This document shows, piece after piece, positions 25,494 to 34,343 of a stretch of 64,000 nt of DNA. Below the pieces are notes generated by a model. That model had not been told where the DNA came from. It ran no database searches and worked only from the letters and a program-made list of their open reading frames with translations. A program made the translations under genes and the position numbers. Within the stretch, counting starts at the first letter, position 1. The number at the start of each line of letters is the position of its first letter. Source of the DNA: Stutzerimonas stutzeri KOS6 (lineage in GTDB: Bacteria > Pseudomonadota > Gammaproteobacteria > Pseudomonadales > Pseudomonadaceae); assembly GCF_000307775.2 (NCBI RefSeq), contig NZ_KK020675.1, positions 106,531 through 170,530 of the forward strand. Direction: 5' to 3'.

Positions 25494-27180
25494 CATCTCC
25501 CCCCAGGACGTTGCAAACAAGCTCCTGAGCGATGGCTTCACGCGCAGCGGCCCCGTCGCGAGCAGCTTGAGCGATCCGATTGAGGATACGCCGATGGTCG
25601 TGACGCTCGATGAACTGCGGCCGTATGAGCTTGATCCGCGCCTCACCCGCAACCCGCTTTACGACGACATCAAGGCGTCGATTCGCGAACGCGGACTCGA
25701 CGCTCCCCCGCCCATCACGCGGCGTCCAGGCGCGGATCACTACATCATCCGCAACGGCGGCAATACGCGTCTGGCGATCCTGCGCGAACTCTGGAGCGAG
25801 ACACGGGACGAGCGCTTCTTCCGCATTGCCTGCCAGTTCCGGCCATGGCCAGAACGCGGAGAAATAGTTTCCTTGACGGGCCATCTCGCGGAAAACGAGC
25901 TGCACGGCGGCCTGTCGTTCATCGAGCGCGCATTGGGCGTGCAGAAAGCCCGGGAACTGTATGAAGAGGAAACCGGCAAACCCTTGTCCCAATCCGAGCT
26001 GGCACGCCGCCTCAAGGCGGACGGCTATCCCGTGCCGCAACCCCACATCAGCCGGATGCAAGAGGCCATCCAATATCTGCTGCCCGCCATCCCGACCGTG
26101 CTTTACGCCGGCCTGGGGCGGCACCAGGTCGAGCAACTGACCAGCCTGCGGCGCGCCGCCGACAGAGTCTGGTCGGCCCGCAATCGCCAGGCCCACTCCC
26201 ACCTCGATTTCCCCACGTTGTTCCAGGACGTGTTGGCACTGTTCGACAGTGCGGCGGGCGGCTTCAGCGTTCAGCGCGTCCAGGACGAACTGGTCGGCCA
26301 GATGGCCGATCTGCTCGACATGGAATACGACACGCTGCTCTTCGAGATTACCGACTCGGATCGGCGCTGGCAGGTCCTCAGCAGCGAGCCTGCCGGCGAA
26401 CCCGAATCACCTCCCGCGCCAGCACCATCCCTGTCGTCGCCATCGACAGCGTCGACCGGGCAGCCATCCTCGCCCCCGCCACCGGAGCAGACATCGACGA
26501 CGCCTTCGGCGCCGACAGCCGCGCCGCCCGCACCGGGTCCGGAGGAATCCGACGATGCGCAGCGTGCCACCCTGTTGCAGGAGCACATCGTATCGCCAGC
26601 CGGCACAACCGAGCGGCTGCAATCCATCCAGCGCCTGGTCGCGGATCACACCGGCGAGACGTTGCCGGATTTCGAGCGCAACGTCTTGCAGTCGATCCCG
26701 ATTCAGGCAGGAAGTCTCTATCCGATTACCGACGTCTGGTACATCGAACCCGCGCTGGACGACCCCGATCGCCTGCGCACGCATATCGCGCAGTTCGCCC
26801 GCGAGATTGCCGGCGAAGCCGCTCTGCAAGACCTGGTCGAGGCGTGCCAGGAAGGCATCGGTTTTCGATGCCGGCAGCCCGAGGCCGAGCCAACACCCGA
26901 TCGGCACGCCCAGGCGACGCTGGCACTGCTGCATGCCCTGAGCACGCCTTACTTGGCGACCGATCAGTCGGTCACGAGCATCGATCTTTCGATTCTCACC
27001 GAAATGCTGGGAGCGCTTCTACAAGGTACCCCGGCAGTCACCGGAGCGCAGCAAGGCTTGCCACACAGGCTCAGCGACAACGCCCTGGTGAAACTGTTCC
27101 GCCTGCTGCGGCTTGCCCGTCGCTTGAGGGACATCGAGACCGGCATCGCCGATGGCGACCATGCCATCACCGGATCATGA
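25486..27180 (+). CDS. parB: ParB-family partition protein (ICE type)
   Basis: This 564-residue protein has the ParB nuclease-like N-terminal domain (TLDELRPYELDPRLTRNPLYDDIKAS split by RPYE, then IIRNGGNTRLAIL) and an HTH region (LSQSELARRLKADGYPVPQPHIS). A Pro/Ser/Thr-rich linker at about 305-355 precedes a C-terminal region special to ICE ParB proteins. GGNTR takes the place of the usual GERR box. The ATG at 25486 has AAGGAG in place, better than the one at 25480. It acts with ParA in maintenance of the excised ICE. Confidence 0.88.
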   Translation: MPDISPQDVANKLLSDGFTRSGPVASSLSDPIEDTPMVVTLDELRPYELDPRLTRNPLYDDIKASIRERGLDAPPPITRRPGADHYIIRNGGNTRLAILRELWSETRDERFFRIACQFRPWPERGEIVSLTGHLAENELHGGLSFIERALGVQKARELYEEETGKPLSQSELARRLKADGYPVPQPHISRMQEAIQYLLPAIPTVLYAGLGRHQVEQLTSLRRAADRVWSARNRQAHSHLDFPTLFQDVLALFDSAAGGFSVQRVQDELVGQMADLLDMEYDTLLFEITDSDRRWQVLSSEPAGEPESPPAPAPSLSSPSTASTGQPSSPPPPEQTSTTPSAPTAAPPAPGPEESDDAQRATLLQEHIVSPAGTTERLQSIQRLVADHTGETLPDFERNVLQSIPIQAGSLYPITDVWYIEPALDDPDRLRTHIAQFAREIAGEAALQDLVEACQEGIGFRCRQPEAEPTPDRHAQATLALLHALSTPYLATDQSVTSIDLSILTEMLGALLQGTPAVTGAQQGLPHRLSDNALVKLFRLLRLARRLRDIETGIADGDHAITGS

Positions 27181-27191
27181 GAGGCGTAGCC

Positions 27192-27752
27192 ATGTCCGGA
27201 CCTCACCCACTTAACCAGGCAGTGATCGCCCAGGCACTTCATGATCTACGCAACGGCCAGTTGCGCCGGGCCAAGTCGATGGGGTTCGACGACAAGGATC
27301 TGGATGCCCTCAAGCATCCCGCGATGGCCAGCGTGCTGGCCAACGCCAACGTGTCGTGGTGCTCGGTAGTCGTCAACCGCGATGTGCTGCGTCGTCTGCT
27401 GCACCAGGTAGAAGACGTCACCGAGGAGGTGGTGAAGATCGATCGGCTACTGCGCCTGGGCGCCAGCACGGAGCTGATCAGCAAATTCTTCGGCTTGACC
27501 CACCAGGAGATCGCCTTGCGTCGCAGTGTCATCGGCCTGCCGAAACGCAAGGGGCGGCATCCGGTATTGACCGAGGAACAGGACACCGACCTGTGGAAGC
27601 GCTGGTCCTCGACAGTGAAGGAGCAGGAAGTCGACAGCAACGACGACATGGGAATGCTGGGCGTCGCGGCGGATCTCGCCGAGGCCACTGGGCTGCCTCT
27701 GTCCGTGATCTGGAATGCCTTGCGCGGATGGATCGATGAAGGGCTGACCTGA
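27192..27752 (+). CDS. DUF2857 family ICE protein
   Basis: This 186-residue protein matches the DUF2857 pattern found next to parB in this ICE class: GASTELISKFFGLTHQEIALRR and then LPKRKGR. That segment resembles a helix-turn-helix and suggests DNA binding. It follows parB by 11 bp, or overlaps it if the ATG at 27177 is used, and overlaps the next start by one base. Function is unknown. Confidence 0.8.
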   Translation: MSGPHPLNQAVIAQALHDLRNGQLRRAKSMGFDDKDLDALKHPAMASVLANANVSWCSVVVNRDVLRRLLHQVEDVTEEVVKIDRLLRLGASTELISKFFGLTHQEIALRRSVIGLPKRKGRHPVLTEEQDTDLWKRWSSTVKEQEVDSNDDMGMLGVAADLAEATGLPLSVIWNALRGWIDEGLT

Positions 27753-28957
27753 TGACGGATGGGCCACACCCTACGCGCGGCCCCGTCCGGCTGGGCGAGC
27801 TGTTCGAGCAGGCGCTCGGCCAACTGGCACCTCAACAGCCGCCGCCGGCCCCATCTGCAGTCTCACCACCGACCGACGGCTTTCTCTATAGTGGCAATCG
27901 ACACGACAGCGTGCCGCGTGCATTGCTGCTGGACCGGCGCCTGACACCGCTTGAACGCAACGGCTGGCAGGTGTTCCGCCTGATGCTGGCGGACGACGGC
28001 ATCACCGCCATGCCCACCTACGACCAGCTTGCGCCTTGGCTGGCCTCCATGCCTTGTGCCGAGAGGGCATCGCACGAGACGGTGGCCCGAGCGCTGACCG
28101 TGCTGCGACTGACGCGCTGGATCAGCCTGGTGCGGCGCCGGCGTGATCCCAGAAGCGGGCGCATTCAGGGCAACCTCTACGTCCTGCACGACGAACCGCT
28201 CACCCCTTACGAAGCCATCCAGCTCGATGCCGATTATCTGGAGTTGGTCAGCCAGGCACTGACGCATGCCAGCAAATCCGTCCAGCGCGTGGGCGCGACC
28301 ACCCTGCAGGAGTTGACGCAAGACCCCATGCTCAGCGGCCGAGTGCTGCCGAGTCGCCTGGAGATTCTGTCACAGCGGCTGTCAGCGCAGGGCTGGAACG
28401 GCACATCGAGTTATCCACAGGGCGGCGGCGAACACGATTCCGAAGACGGCTCCGACGACCGTCTTCGGAATCTGGCGAACCTCTCTTCGGATTCCGAAGC
28501 AGGCCGGAAAAGCCCGGAAAACGGCGCACTTCGGAATCCGAAGTCGAACCGTACAGTACGTATAAAAGAAAGTATTAAAGAAGTACGTACAGTACCGCGC
28601 GCGCAAGAAGAACGTCAGCAACTGCAGTTGCCCAGGCGCTTCCTGGCGCTGAAGGCGGAGCAGCAGAACGGCGCGCTGGCCGCGATGCAGTCAGTGGATC
28701 ACGATCTGCGGCAAGCCCTGCTGGACGAATGGGATGCACGCTGCGCCTCCACGACGGTCCGCAATCCCACCGGCTACCTGTTCGGCATCATTCAGAAGGC
28801 CTTACGGGGAGAATTTCGCACCTGGGCTGCACAGAAGGCGCCTGCGGCGCCAGTCAACAGGACACCAGAGCCCGATCCGCCGCCCGCCACACCTGCTGAT
28901 GCGGAAGTCGCGAAAGCTCATCTGGCGCGCCTGCAGGAACTGTTGCGCTCGACCTGA
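27752..28957 (+). CDS. STY4528-family island replication protein
   Basis: This 401-residue protein has the block SVPRALLLDRRLTPLERNGWQVF and a winged-helix replication-initiator pattern (TYDQLAPWLAS, ERASHETVARALTVLRLTRWI). The gene position after DUF2857 fits STY4528-family pathogenicity-island replication proteins. It probably helps replicate the excised ICE. A dyad gaagacggctccgacgaccgtcttc lies near 28441, within the coding region. Confidence 0.8.
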   Translation: MTDGPHPTRGPVRLGELFEQALGQLAPQQPPPAPSAVSPPTDGFLYSGNRHDSVPRALLLDRRLTPLERNGWQVFRLMLADDGITAMPTYDQLAPWLASMPCAERASHETVARALTVLRLTRWISLVRRRRDPRSGRIQGNLYVLHDEPLTPYEAIQLDADYLELVSQALTHASKSVQRVGATTLQELTQDPMLSGRVLPSRLEILSQRLSAQGWNGTSSYPQGGGEHDSEDGSDDRLRNLANLSSDSEAGRKSPENGALRNPKSNRTVRIKESIKEVRTVPRAQEERQQLQLPRRFLALKAEQQNGALAAMQSVDHDLRQALLDEWDARCASTTVRNPTGYLFGIIQKALRGEFRTWAAQKAPAAPVNRTPEPDPPPATPADAEVAKAHLARLQELLRST

Positions 28958-29033
28958 CACGCCCGCGAGCCGGCACGGCGTCGAGAGTCATCAGCCCGGA
29001 AGCTGCTCTGCAATGTCCAAGGTGTTCCACCGT

Positions 29034-29153
29034 CGCCTATACCCCGGGTATAGCGGAACACACCGCCTTCCGCCCGCAGCGGCCCTGATCCACACCGTGC
29101 TCCCCCGGCAGCATCCACTGAGCGCCATGGACGCCTATACCCCGGGTATAGCG
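29034..29153. promoter_or_regulatory. Two identical 17-bp palindromes before the TIGR03761 gene
   Basis: ctataccccgggtatag occurs twice, within 29034-29055 and 29132-29153, exactly 98 bp apart. Each is a perfect palindrome around a central C, and each is followed by aacac and a gccttccg segment. The 358-bp gap between STY4528 and the next gene is otherwise without a gene. In ICEclc the matching position is the promoter of the inrR-ssb operon, so these look like operators for an ICE regulator. Confidence 0.6.
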
Positions 29154-29315
29154 CAACACGCAGCCTTCCGGTGCGGCATCGCAACGGTGCTTCCGAACGA
29201 TGCGCGCGGCTGGCCGCTCCGACAAATCAGGCAAGCGGCGGGTTCGGTTTGATGACTGACGGCCTTCCGGCCAACCCGGATGCTGACGACTCATTCATCA
29301 CCGAGAGTCGTCACC

Positions 29316-30104
29316 ATGGCCCAAGAGAACAATGCCACCGAATCCCTTCAGTTGAACCTGGGATCGCTGCGCAGCGCGATGTCCCTGACCCTGCACACCC
29401 ACCATGCGTCCCGCATCTGGCATGGCCGCGCCCCGGCCGAAGGCAGGCCCGGCATCATCGGCCTCAACGGCTTTGTCTCCATCATGAACAAGCTCAAGCG
29501 CGGCGCCGAACAGGACGACCCCTATTCGGACTGGTGGATGCTGCGCATCGAGGACAAGCTATCCACCACCAAGGAACAGCTCCAGACCCTGCGCCAGCAA
29601 GTAGACCAGGCACTGGCCGGCGTGCCGCCTGCGTTGAGCCTGGGCGAGAACCTCAACGTCCAGCCGGTCAAGCTGCCGCTGTTCGTGTCCTCGCAGTTGG
29701 GCTTCATGGCGGTGTATCTGCTGGCGGACTACGACGATCTTGCCCGACGTCTGATCCTGGCCCACCACACCGCGCTGATCGATCGCTCGACGCTCGAACG
29801 CTGGCTCAACGACGGCGCGCACTCATTGCGCAGCCTGTTCTCTCTGGCGCAGCAGTACCGGTATTCCGGCACCACGCGCGACGACTTCGCGGCGAAGAAT
29901 GCCGCAGCACGGGCGGCGCTGGAAAAGTACGGTGAATTGCCCCAGGACGTGCTCGAAGGTACCCGGCGCAGCCGCTTCGCGCCGCCGATCGCACGCCGTG
30001 GCCTGCAGCAGCGCACCGCCCCCGAAACCGAACCAGCCAGCGAGCCGGATGCTGCGGCAGACCCCGCCGAAGCAGCCTCATCCGACGAGGGTGAGTCAGC
30101 ATGA
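29316..30104 (+). CDS. TIGR03761 family ICE protein
   Basis: This 262-residue protein matches the PFGI-1-class ICE family TIGR03761: N-terminal LQLNLGSLRSAMSLTLHTHH, then TRIWHGR-like SRIWHGRAPAEGRPGIIGL, and a Glu/Ala-rich tail. Molecular function is unknown. It is coupled to DUF3158 by a four-base overlap and followed by ssb and topB. By position it may be related to inrR, the integrase regulator of ICEclc, but so may the next gene. Confidence 0.82.
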   Translation: MAQENNATESLQLNLGSLRSAMSLTLHTHHASRIWHGRAPAEGRPGIIGLNGFVSIMNKLKRGAEQDDPYSDWWMLRIEDKLSTTKEQLQTLRQQVDQALAGVPPALSLGENLNVQPVKLPLFVSSQLGFMAVYLLADYDDLARRLILAHHTALIDRSTLERWLNDGAHSLRSLFSLAQQYRYSGTTRDDFAAKNAAARAALEKYGELPQDVLEGTRRSRFAPPIARRGLQQRTAPETEPASEPDAAADPAEAASSDEGESA

Positions 30105-30631
30105 CAGTACGCGAACCGAACCAACGCCGGCACTTCCAGCCCCTGGAACAGGCGGACTTCATCCAGTTGGAACAGGCGGGCTATCTAAAAGGCCTTTTAA
30201 GGGCTTTTAAGGGTAAAGGGGATCTCGAAGACTGGGTCAACCGGTGTCACGCGCTCAGGGATGAGTTGATTGACCTGGCGCAGCGGCGCGTGCTGGCGCA
30301 GGCGCGAGGCTATCCCTTCCGTCTGCTGTCCATTGAACTGGCCCAGCAGCGTACCGGCGCAGGCACGACCTTTCTGCGCTGGCGCAAGCACGACCGCTCG
30401 GCGATGGGCGTCGCCCTCTGGCAGGAGGTCATGGCCTCCACGGCCACGCCGGTGAATCTGCTGGAGGATCTGCTCGCGCTGGAACAGCAGCGCATCGCGT
30501 TGAACATGCAGATCAGTCTGCTGCATACCCTCGGCCGGCAGGCCCAGGACTGCGCCGGCAAGATGGCCCAGGCCGAGGACGCTTATCTGCGCCGGCTCAA
30601 ATCCATTCCCGCCGCAATGCACGATCGGTGA
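30101..30631 (+). CDS. DUF3158 family ICE protein
   Basis: This 176-residue helical protein has the DUF3158 pattern: FQPLEQADFIQLEQAGYLKG, then PFRLLSIELAQQRTGAGTTF, and LRWRK. It sits between TIGR03761 and ssb as in other ICEs of this class. A 20-kDa size and this position also fit inrR of ICEclc; I cannot decide between the two genes. Function is unknown. Confidence 0.8.
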   Translation: MTVREPNQRRHFQPLEQADFIQLEQAGYLKGLLRAFKGKGDLEDWVNRCHALRDELIDLAQRRVLAQARGYPFRLLSIELAQQRTGAGTTFLRWRKHDRSAMGVALWQEVMASTATPVNLLEDLLALEQQRIALNMQISLLHTLGRQAQDCAGKMAQAEDAYLRRLKSIPAAMHDR

Positions 30632-30704
30632 TTGCGCCAGGCATCCCAGCACGCGCCCGGGGCCGACTTGGCACGGGCATTTCAACCACCACGGAGATCA
30701 CAAC

Positions 30705-31106
30705 ATGAGCACGCATTTTTCTGGAGAAGGCAACATCGGCTCGCCGCCCGAGTACCGCGAGTTCCCGAATGGCAACGACGAACCCAGTCGCCTGCTGCGC
30801 CTGAACGTCTATTTCGACAACCCGGTGCCCAAGAAGGACGGCACCTTCGAGGACCGTGGTGGCTTCTGGGCGCCGGTCGAAATCTGGCACCGCGATGCCG
30901 AGCACTGGAAGGATCTGTACCAGAAAGGCATGCGCGTTCTGGTCATCGGCCGCATGGAGCGCGAACCCTGGGAGGACAAGGATGAGAAGCCGCGCGAGAC
31001 CTGGCAGATCAATGCGCGCAGCGTCGGCATCCTGCCGTACCGGATCGAGTCGGTCACGCTCAGCCCGAAGCCGACATCAGCGGAGCAGCCGCCACCGTCG
31101 GAGTAG
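30705..31106 (+). CDS. ssb: ICE single-stranded DNA-binding protein
   Basis: This 133-residue protein has an OB-fold with VPKKDGTFEDRGGFWAPVEIW and MRVLVIGRMEREPWEDK. It is the divergent SSB type carried by PFGI-1/ICEclc elements, without the acidic tail of chromosomal SSB. It would coat transferred or replicating single-stranded ICE DNA. topB follows after 274 bp. The gap 31107-31380 has no supported gene. Confidence 0.88.
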   Translation: MSTHFSGEGNIGSPPEYREFPNGNDEPSRLLRLNVYFDNPVPKKDGTFEDRGGFWAPVEIWHRDAEHWKDLYQKGMRVLVIGRMEREPWEDKDEKPRETWQINARSVGILPYRIESVTLSPKPTSAEQPPPSE

Positions 31107-31380
31107 GCGCATCTCCAGGGGCGAGCCTACCGAGGCTCGCTCCGTCTTCCTGTCTTCGGGAAGCGAGGTTCCACCAACATCCACCGCGTTTTCGCGCGCC
31201 CAGCGCAAGAAGCTCCAGTACACATCAACACTTCGCACGCCCAACGCCCCCGGTCGGATATGCCGCCGTTTCCGTGATCAAAGCGGGTGCCTGCACATTC
31301 CTCTTGTTTGCGGTGAGGTTCGCAACATCCAGACATGCTGCTGCCCAGATACATCGGCAATGTGATTTGGATGGACAGGC

Positions 31381-33390
31381 ATGCGGCTATTTCTCTGCGA
31401 AAAACCTTCGCAAGGCAAGGACATCGGGCGCCTGTTGGGCGCAAGGCAGCGCGGCAATGGTTGCCTCAACGGCCCCGGCGTTGTCGTGACGTGGTGCATT
31501 GGCCACCTTGTCGAAGCCGCGCCGCCGGAAGCCTATGACGAACAGCTCAAGCGCTGGACGATCGAGCAACTTCCCATTATTCCCCAGCACTGGCGGGTTG
31601 AGGTCAAACCCAAGACCGCAGCGCAATTCAAGGTCGTCAAAGACCTTCTGAGCAAGGCGACCGAACTGGTCATCGCCACCGACGCCGATCGCGAAGGCGA
31701 ACTGATTGCGCGCGAGATCATCGATCTCTGTGGCTATCGCGGCCCCATTCAACGGCTGTGGTTGTCAGCACTGAACGACGCCTCGATCCATGCCGCGCTC
31801 GGCAAGCTGAAGCCTTCGGGCGACACGCTGCCCATGTATCACTCGGCGCTGGCGCGCTCCAGAGCGGACTGGCTGGTGGGGATGAACCTGAGCCGCCTGT
31901 TCACCCTCCTGGGGCGCCGGGCCGGCTATGACGGCGTGCTGTCGGTCGGACGCGTGCAGACCCCCACGCTCAGACTGGTGGTCGATCGCGATCGTGAAAT
32001 CGCGGCCTTCGTCTCCGTCCCGTTCTGGTCCATCGAAGTGGCGCTGTCCTGCACAGGCCAGACATTCACCGCGCAGTGGCTGCCGCCATCGGCCAGTACC
32101 GACGATGCAGGCCGTTGCCTGCAGGAGCCTGTTGCGCAGCAGGCGGTGCAGCGCATCCGCGCCGCTGGCGCTGCTCAGATGGTATCGGTCGAGACCGAAC
32201 GCATGCGCGAAGGCGCGCCATTGCCGTTTGATCTCGGCACCTTGCAGGAAGTGTGTTCCAAGCAGTTCGGCCTCGATGTCCAGGAGACGCTAGAGATCGC
32301 CCAATCCCTGTACGAGACGCACAAGGCCACCACCTATCCACGTAGCGACTCCGGCTATCTTCCCGAAAGCATGCATGCCGAAGCGCCCACGGTGCTCGAC
32401 AGTCTGCTCAAGACCGATCCGAGCCTGCGCCCGATCATCGACCAGCTCGACCGCACCCAGCACTCGCGCGCCTGGAACGACGCCAAGGTATCGGCCCACC
32501 ACGGCATCATCCCCACGCTCGAACCCGCCAACCTGTCGGCGATGAGCGAGAAGGAACTGGCCGTCTACCGCCTGATCCGCGCCCACTACCTGGCGCAATT
32601 TCTTCCGCCGCACGAGTTCGACCGCACGACAGCAAGGTTCTCTTGCGGCGACCAGACATTGCAGGCCGTGGGCAAGCACGTAGTCGTGCCGGGTTGGCGC
32701 CTGGTACTGGCCGAGCCGCAACCCGACGATGCCGGCGATGACGCCGCACCCCGCAGCCAGGTGCTGCCAGCGCTACACCAAGGGCTGGCGTGCCAGGTGG
32801 CTGGGGTCGATCTGAAGGCGCTCAAGACGCTGCCGCCGCGCCCGTACACCCAAGGTGAGTTGGTCAAGGCGATGAAAAGCGTCGCCAAACTGGTGTCAGA
32901 CCCACGCCTGAAACAGAAGCTGAAAGATTCCGTGGGCATCGGCACCGAAGCGACCCGCGCCAATATCATCGGCGGCCTGCTGAACCGTGGCTACCTGATC
33001 AAGAAAGGACGGGCCATCCGCGCCTCGGATGCCGCCTTCACGCTCATCGACACCGTGCCCGCCGCGATCGCCGATCCCGGCACAACCGCGGTGTGGGAAC
33101 AGGCGCTCGACATGATCGAAACCGGACAGCTCGCGCTCGATACCTTCATCGACAAGCAGGCGGCCTGGGTCACGCAGTTGATTGCGCAGTACCGTGGCAC
33201 CTCGCTGTCCATCAAGATTCCCGAGGGGCCAGCATGCCCGCAGTGTGGCGGTGCCACGCGCCAGCGCAGCGGCAAGAGCGGTCCATTCTGGTCCTGCGCG
33301 AAATACCCCGACTGCAAGGGAACGCTGCCCATCGAATCGGGCAAGCGTGCCGCGCCGCGCAAGCGCCGCGGTGGCCCGAAGGCCTCCTGA
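31381..33390 (+). CDS. topB: DNA topoisomerase III (ICE type)
   Basis: This 669-residue type IA topoisomerase starts with the TOPRIM domain (MRLFLCEKPSQGKDIGRLLG; DADREGELIAREI). It has the active-site Tyr at about residue 319 in TTYPRSDSGYLP and ends with a zinc ribbon (CPQCGG, then CAKYPDC) and a basic tail. It relaxes or decatenates DNA, likely during ICE replication and transfer. It is complete and in frame. Confidence 0.93.
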   Translation: MRLFLCEKPSQGKDIGRLLGARQRGNGCLNGPGVVVTWCIGHLVEAAPPEAYDEQLKRWTIEQLPIIPQHWRVEVKPKTAAQFKVVKDLLSKATELVIATDADREGELIAREIIDLCGYRGPIQRLWLSALNDASIHAALGKLKPSGDTLPMYHSALARSRADWLVGMNLSRLFTLLGRRAGYDGVLSVGRVQTPTLRLVVDRDREIAAFVSVPFWSIEVALSCTGQTFTAQWLPPSASTDDAGRCLQEPVAQQAVQRIRAAGAAQMVSVETERMREGAPLPFDLGTLQEVCSKQFGLDVQETLEIAQSLYETHKATTYPRSDSGYLPESMHAEAPTVLDSLLKTDPSLRPIIDQLDRTQHSRAWNDAKVSAHHGIIPTLEPANLSAMSEKELAVYRLIRAHYLAQFLPPHEFDRTTARFSCGDQTLQAVGKHVVVPGWRLVLAEPQPDDAGDDAAPRSQVLPALHQGLACQVAGVDLKALKTLPPRPYTQGELVKAMKSVAKLVSDPRLKQKLKDSVGIGTEATRANIIGGLLNRGYLIKKGRAIRASDAAFTLIDTVPAAIADPGTTAVWEQALDMIETGQLALDTFIDKQAAWVTQLIAQYRGTSLSIKIPEGPACPQCGGATRQRSGKSGPFWSCAKYPDCKGTLPIESGKRAAPRKRRGGPKAS

Positions 33391-33494
33391 AAGACAGAGA
33401 ACCCGTCGTCGCGTTGACCACCCCCGGCAACGTGACCACCGCCCCGCAGCCCTGCGAGGCTCCCAGCACGCGATACCTTCTGTTGCGGTGTGCG

Positions 33495-33526
33495 CGCCCC
33501 TTGCGAGGGGCGAGAAGGCCTTTTTT
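33495..33526 (+). terminator. Possible terminator after topB
   Basis: A stem cgcccc and ggggcg with a short loop is followed eight bases later by T6. It lies 105 bp past the topB stop. Confidence 0.4.
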
Positions 33527-33579
33527 CCTCGAATCACGCACCGCGTATTCCCTCGATCAGTAACAGTCCCGCCCGCTGC

Positions 33580-33635
33580 GAAGGGTCTCCTGATGCCTTG
33601 CCTGCCATGGGGGTCGAGGCATCAGGAGACCCTTC
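33580..33635. repeat. Perfect 18-bp inverted repeat (hairpin)
   Basis: gaagggtctcctgatgcc at 33580-33597 is exactly repeated in inverse at 33618-33635, with a 20-nt loop. No T-run follows, so it is not a classic terminator. It lies in the 950-bp gap between topB and the GHKL gene and could be an RNA structure, a protein site or a relic of a mobile element. Confidence 0.7.
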
Positions 33636-33915
33636 AGGGTTGGCGGTATTCGACACCGGCGCCCACCGGTGAAAAGAACGGGCTCCCTTTGTGCGCGGAT
33701 GTGCGCCAGACGATGCCGGCCCCAACCACGACAAGGGCCGGGTGAATGCTGAGACAGCGAACGGTTCCACCGACGACCGCAACCTGAACCAGTACACGGG
33801 TGGTTTCCTCCTCCAAGCCGAAGGCGGCCAGCCTTCGGCGTGTTTTCTCCTGCGCATCCGCCATGACGACCCGGCAATTCTGCCTCGGTCACACGAACAG
33901 GAGACACCCGAACGA

Positions 33916-34053
33916 ATCCTCAACCACAAGCCGGCCGCCGAGGCGCCGCGCTACAAGGCGATTGGCAATTCGATGGCGGTGCCGTGCATGGCCTGGCTGG
34001 GCCGGCGCCTGCTGCAGACTCTGGACAACGCGGGGCGCACGACTGCGCATTGA
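33916..34053 (+). pseudogene. C-terminal remnant of a C5-cytosine methyltransferase
   Basis: The frame ending at 34053 reads APRYKAIGNSMAVPCMAWLG, the conserved C-terminal motif IX-X region of DNA cytosine-5 methyltransferases (RYKALGNSMAVP in intact enzymes). No motif I, PCQ or ENV box exists upstream; the frame before about 33916 is unrelated. It is therefore a leftover of a methyltransferase gene that many ICEs of this type carry here. A truncated tail cannot be active. Confidence 0.75.
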
Positions 34054-34097
34054 TCAGCGACACCACGCAACGGCAGGCGCATTGTCGGGCCTGCATC

Positions 34098-34230
34098 GCT
34101 GATTCGTCAGCCGTTGCCAGCAGCCAGGGTCGTGCAGGCTGCGTCGCGGACCCTCCGCGCCGACCGTCCTTGTCCGCATCGCATCGTGCCGCGGACACGC
34201 GCCCATTCCGGGCGTCGATGCTGCTTCTCC
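34098..34230 (+). ncRNA. Structured multi-hairpin leader, copy 1 (before GHKL gene)
   Basis: Consecutive stems are: GCTGA/TCAGC (34098-34111), GCAGCC/GGCTGC (34120-34142), CGCGG/CCGCG, GTCCGC/GCGGAC (34172-34196) and GCGCCC/GGGCGT (34199-34215), then tcgatgc and a pyrimidine tail. The same series occurs at 36100, 36993 and 55710 with paired base changes. It is possibly the radC-type RNA motif reported before ICE genes. It lies 114-246 bp before the GHKL start codon. Confidence 0.6.
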
Positions 34231-34343
34231 CTCGGGCCGACCGGCCCATTCCCCTTCCCACCGGCATCCGCCTGTTCAGTGCCCCGTCGCACCGGGCAGC
34301 GCTGTGCCTGTCCGGTGCAAACCATTATCCAAGGAGTCATCTC

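Noticed and set aside
29034-29153. CRISPR array
   Set aside because: Only two palindromic repeats 98 bp apart and no cas genes; no regularly spaced repeat-spacer array was seen anywhere in the window.
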